DNA of 64,000 bases, from contig CAVWCR010000002.1 in NCBI GenBank assembly GCA_963753575.1, positions 382,185 to 446,184 on the forward strand, read 5' to 3'. The position numbers were made by a program, and so were the translations under genes. The stretch is from VAZQ01 sp963753575. Lineage in GTDB: Bacteria; Pseudomonadota; Alphaproteobacteria; Rhizobiales; Xanthobacteraceae. A model generated the notes under the pieces. The model did not search any database, was not told where the DNA came from, and saw nothing but the letters and a program-made list of their open reading frames with translations. Below are positions 63,951-64,000 of this stretch, in pieces. Position 1 is the first letter of the stretch; each line of letters starts with the position of its first letter.

Positions 63951-64000
63951 GGAGGAGACAGGGTCCGCGCTGCCTGATGTGGCGACGGGGGCCTTGCCGC
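62812..64000 (+). CDS. NRPS part 6: (A)-T-(E) (module 8), runs off window
   Basis: The frame from GTG 62812 is open to the last base, so the gene continues beyond the window; the GTG is mid-domain and not a real start. It encodes VWEFFWPLITGARLVL and the rest of A8 to 63700, T8 63740-63920 (LGGDSIM), and from about 63940 the start of an epimerase identical to the beginning of E6 (ASKLMEETGSALPDVATGALP). The A8 pocket reads D-V-W-H-I-S-L-I-D, a serine code, so module 8 should add D-Ser. At least one more module or a thioesterase must follow. Confidence 0.9.
   Translation, partial: MWEFFWPLITGARLVLAAPGAHRDPAQLIESIQTQGVTTLHFVPSMLQQFLEHEGARNCKGVRHIICSGEALSAQLQDQVSTLLPGAQLDNLYGPTEAAIDVTQWTCRNDGSSEVPIGRPIWNTRIYILDSGLAAVPVGVAGELYIAGAGLGRGYLGRAGLTAERFVAAPYGPAGSRMYRSGDLARWRPDGVLEFLGRADAQVKLRGFRIEPGEIEAVLTRHAGVAQAAVIAREDTPGGKRLVAYVVAGADGSLDAAALREHVAAWLPDYMVPSCFVVLDRLPLTPNGKLDRRALPAPEVTAAAAREPRSPQEEILCALFAEVLGLRRVGIDDNFFALGGDSIMSIQLVSRARKAGLVITPRAVFQHQTVAALAGASKLMEETGSALPDVATGALP

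Noticed and set aside
35741..64000. Repeated NRPS blocks as an insertion sequence or CRISPR-like array
   Set aside because: The repeats are in-frame protein domains with no terminal inverted repeats, transposase or regular short spacers.
1..64000. tRNA, rRNA or riboswitch genes
   Set aside because: No acceptor-arm pattern, rRNA motif or recognisable riboswitch was seen in the intergenic regions; a covariance-model search could still find a small RNA.

Overview
The window is high-GC DNA from an alphaproteobacterium. The most likely group is Hyphomicrobiales near Bradyrhizobium, Rhodopseudomonas or other Xanthobacteraceae. I infer this from gene content and order: cycHJKL-type cytochrome c maturation genes, then a Do-family protease, an OmpR-type two-component pair and glnE; a PleC-like hybrid-free PAS kinase; and orphan Bug-type (tripartite tricarboxylate) receptors. 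No rRNA, tRNA, CRISPR array or transposase was recognised.

Bases 1-26042 are chromosomal housekeeping. In order they hold: a sensor kinase cut by the window start, a glycine-zipper lipoprotein, an SH3b protein and a conserved protein of unknown function; ccmI-ccmE-ccmF-ccmH; degP; a response regulator and kinase pair; glnE; then on the minus strand a TRAP-type receptor lacking a signal peptide, a 785-residue PAS kinase and pepN; then on the plus strand two Bug receptors and a zinc alcohol dehydrogenase; and a minus-strand CDF metal transporter.

Bases 26043-64000 look like an accessory island dedicated to a peptide natural product. A 505-bp gene-free, AT-richer stretch marks its left side. 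A minus-strand block follows: SPFH protein, cyclic-peptide ABC exporter (PvdE/SyrD type), small membrane protein, DUF697 protein, CmlA-like metallo-beta-lactamase-fold diiron hydroxylase, second DUF697 protein and ParA-like ATPase. Divergent from it run a VOC protein, a ZZ-finger/trypsin-like protein and then more than 28 kb of nonribosomal peptide synthetase (NRPS) that leaves the window at base 64000.

The NRPS has eight modules in view: C-A-T, C-A-T, C-A-T, C-A-T-E, C-A-T, C-A-T-E, C-A-T, C-A-T-(E starts). Pocket residues read by eye give X-X-Phe-(D)Phe-X-(D)Ser-like-Val-(D)Ser, where X is an unassigned DAFHLGCTF-type pocket. The assembly line is built from near-identical DNA blocks: a 3153-bp unit around modules 2-4, a two-module unit of about 7.8 kb (modules 5-6 against 7-8), and adenylation domains whose flanks are shared while the pocket-coding core is swapped. 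Reading frame is broken at several points by single-base changes, so the apparent separate genes are probably one or two real genes carrying sequence errors, or a decaying locus. The thioesterase and any MbtH partner are not in the window.
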